DNA from: UBA9547 sp044349205
GTDB taxonomy: Bacteria > Bacteroidota > Bacteroidia > Cytophagales > UBA9547
Direction of reading: 5' to 3'
Assembly: GCA_044349205.1 (NCBI GenBank)
Contig: JBIKRJ010000142.1
Span: 1 to 6,335, forward strand
Length of the DNA stretch: 6,335 nucleotides
Every line of letters starts with the position of its first letter. Position 1 is the first letter of the stretch. The position numbers and the translations under genes are program-made. Below are positions 5,576-6,335 of the stretch, piece by piece. The notes beneath the pieces are model-generated. The model worked only from the letters and a program-made list of their open reading frames with translations. It ran no database searches and was not told the origin of the DNA.

Positions 5576-6335
5576 TTAATATCCGAAAAGTTCGGTCAGG
5601 GTAAGTTCTTGTACCGGCCCATATTGCTCCAAGGCTTTGAAATTCAGCTTGTCTTTAGCTCCAATGAGCAAAATTGCCTGCGGCTTTTTACTGAGGTATT
5701 GTTTGTGAAATTCGGCAATGTTTTTCAGTGTCATGCCTGGCAGGGTTTTGTACACATCTTTCCGTATGTCGTAGTCCAAGCCCAACTTTTTGGCAGTTTC
5801 ATAACTCATGAGCACATCGGCTTTGGTTACGCGCTCGGTTTCGATGCTATTCATGATCGACTCTTTGGCAAGGTCGAAAGCGGGGCCAGACTCGGGCATA
5901 TAGTTCAAAAGGTCTTCCATGGCTTGCATGGCCTCGGGCAATTTGTCGGCTTGGGTGCCTATGTACGAAACAATGTAATTGGGCTTATTTTTTTCGCCAG
6001 CCAAGGCATAGCGGGAACGAACGGCATAGGCCAAGGCTTTCGATTCGCGTATTTCCTGAAACACAATAGAACTCATGCTTCCCCCAAAATATTCATTAAA
6101 GAGGGTAACGGCAGGTACTAAATTTTTGTCGTAATCGACTGATTTTGAAAGGAAAATCATTTCGGCTTGTACCATATCGTAGTTCACCCAATAGGTTTTG
6201 GTTTGTTCTAAAAGCAGTTCCTTGAATTCTTTTTTGGGCGGAATAGGAAAAAAAGTGCTGGGTATTTTGTGCATTGTATTCAGTTTGGCTACCAAATCGC
6301 TACCATTGGCAGGACCGTAGTACAACACCCTGTGT
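5576..6335 (-). CDS. M16 family (pitrilysin-like) peptidase, C-terminal part
   Basis: The last 252 complete codons of a gene that enters from the right edge; the true start lies outside the window. The first visible residues, HRVLYYGP, are internal coding sequence, so the GTG at 6326-6328 should not be taken as a start. The segment shows the second half of an M16 peptidase: a strand and helix with VNYDMVQAEMIFL, then LFNEYFGGSMSSIVFQEIRE and SKALAYAVRSRY, the R/Y-containing motif typical of the non-catalytic C-terminal M16 repeat, followed by KLPEAMQAMEDLL and a closing TLKNIAEFHKQYL segment. M16 enzymes form a clam-shell from two homologous halves and degrade peptides; the zinc site (HxxEH) belongs to the N-terminal half and cannot be checked here. 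Whether the whole protein is exported also cannot be told. It is followed after 33 bases by the aminotransferase gene. Family assignment is secure. Confidence 0.9.
   Translation of the reverse strand, partial: HRVLYYGPANGSDLVAKLNTMHKIPSTFFPIPPKKEFKELLLEQTKTYWVNYDMVQAEMIFLSKSVDYDKNLVPAVTLFNEYFGGSMSSIVFQEIRESKALAYAVRSRYALAGEKNKPNYIVSYIGTQADKLPEAMQAMEDLLNYMPESGPAFDLAKESIMNSIETERVTKADVLMSYETAKKLGLDYDIRKDVYKTLPGMTLKNIAEFHKQYLSKKPQAILLIGAKDKLNFKALEQYGPVQELTLTELFGY

Noticed and set aside
5504..6121. 205-codon open frame on the plus strand
   Set aside because: It lies antisense to the clearly coding M16 peptidase and aminotransferase start; the translation is rich in Phe, His and Gly with no recognisable motif, as expected of a shadow frame.
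6326..6328. GTG as a start codon for the M16 gene
   Set aside because: The frame stays open to the window edge, and HRVLYYGP reads as continuous M16 sequence, so the codon is an internal Val of a longer gene.
1..6335. Search for a defence system, CRISPR array, mobile element, tRNA or rRNA
   Set aside because: No repeat array, transposase, terminal repeats, RNA gene or defence-type domain is visible; the genes are metabolic or envelope functions with uniform composition.

Overview
The window is an ordinary-looking stretch of a Bacteroidota chromosome, probably from the Cytophagales/Saprospirales side of the phylum; that placement is by family resemblance, not a search. Pointers are a eukaryote-type (GT3) glycogen synthase, a large TolB-like/outer-membrane fusion protein, a tandem-domain M16 peptidase, AT-leaning DNA, near-absent Shine-Dalgarno sequences and -7 boxes resembling TAnnTTTG. 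Gene density is high and all five genes lie on the minus strand, so transcription runs from the right edge to the left edge.

In transcription order: (1) the C-terminal part of an M16 family peptidase enters at the right edge and ends at 5576; (2) after 33 bases comes a complete class III PLP-dependent aminotransferase (5542-4361); (3) a 109-base gap holding two inverted repeats and a possible promoter precedes a 1169-residue exported protein (4251-742). This protein joins a signal peptide, a degenerate gluzincin (peptidase MA-like) domain, a TolB/PD40-type beta-propeller, a charged helical segment and a C-terminal Omp85-type beta-barrel; (4) after 75 bases with a candidate promoter comes a cytoplasmic cyclophilin (666-226); (5) 51 bases on, the N-terminus of a GT3 glycogen synthase starts at 174 and runs off the left edge.

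The M16 and aminotransferase genes are spaced like an operon, as are the cyclophilin and glycogen synthase genes. The large outer-membrane gene appears to have its own upstream regulatory region. Nothing shows that the five genes form one pathway; they read as housekeeping and envelope functions placed side by side. There are no RNA genes, mobile elements, CRISPR repeats or long gene-free stretches. The most interesting item is the composite 1169-residue protein, whose peptidase-like domain lacks every expected zinc ligand and whose barrel carries the Omp85 RGF signature without recognisable POTRA domains.
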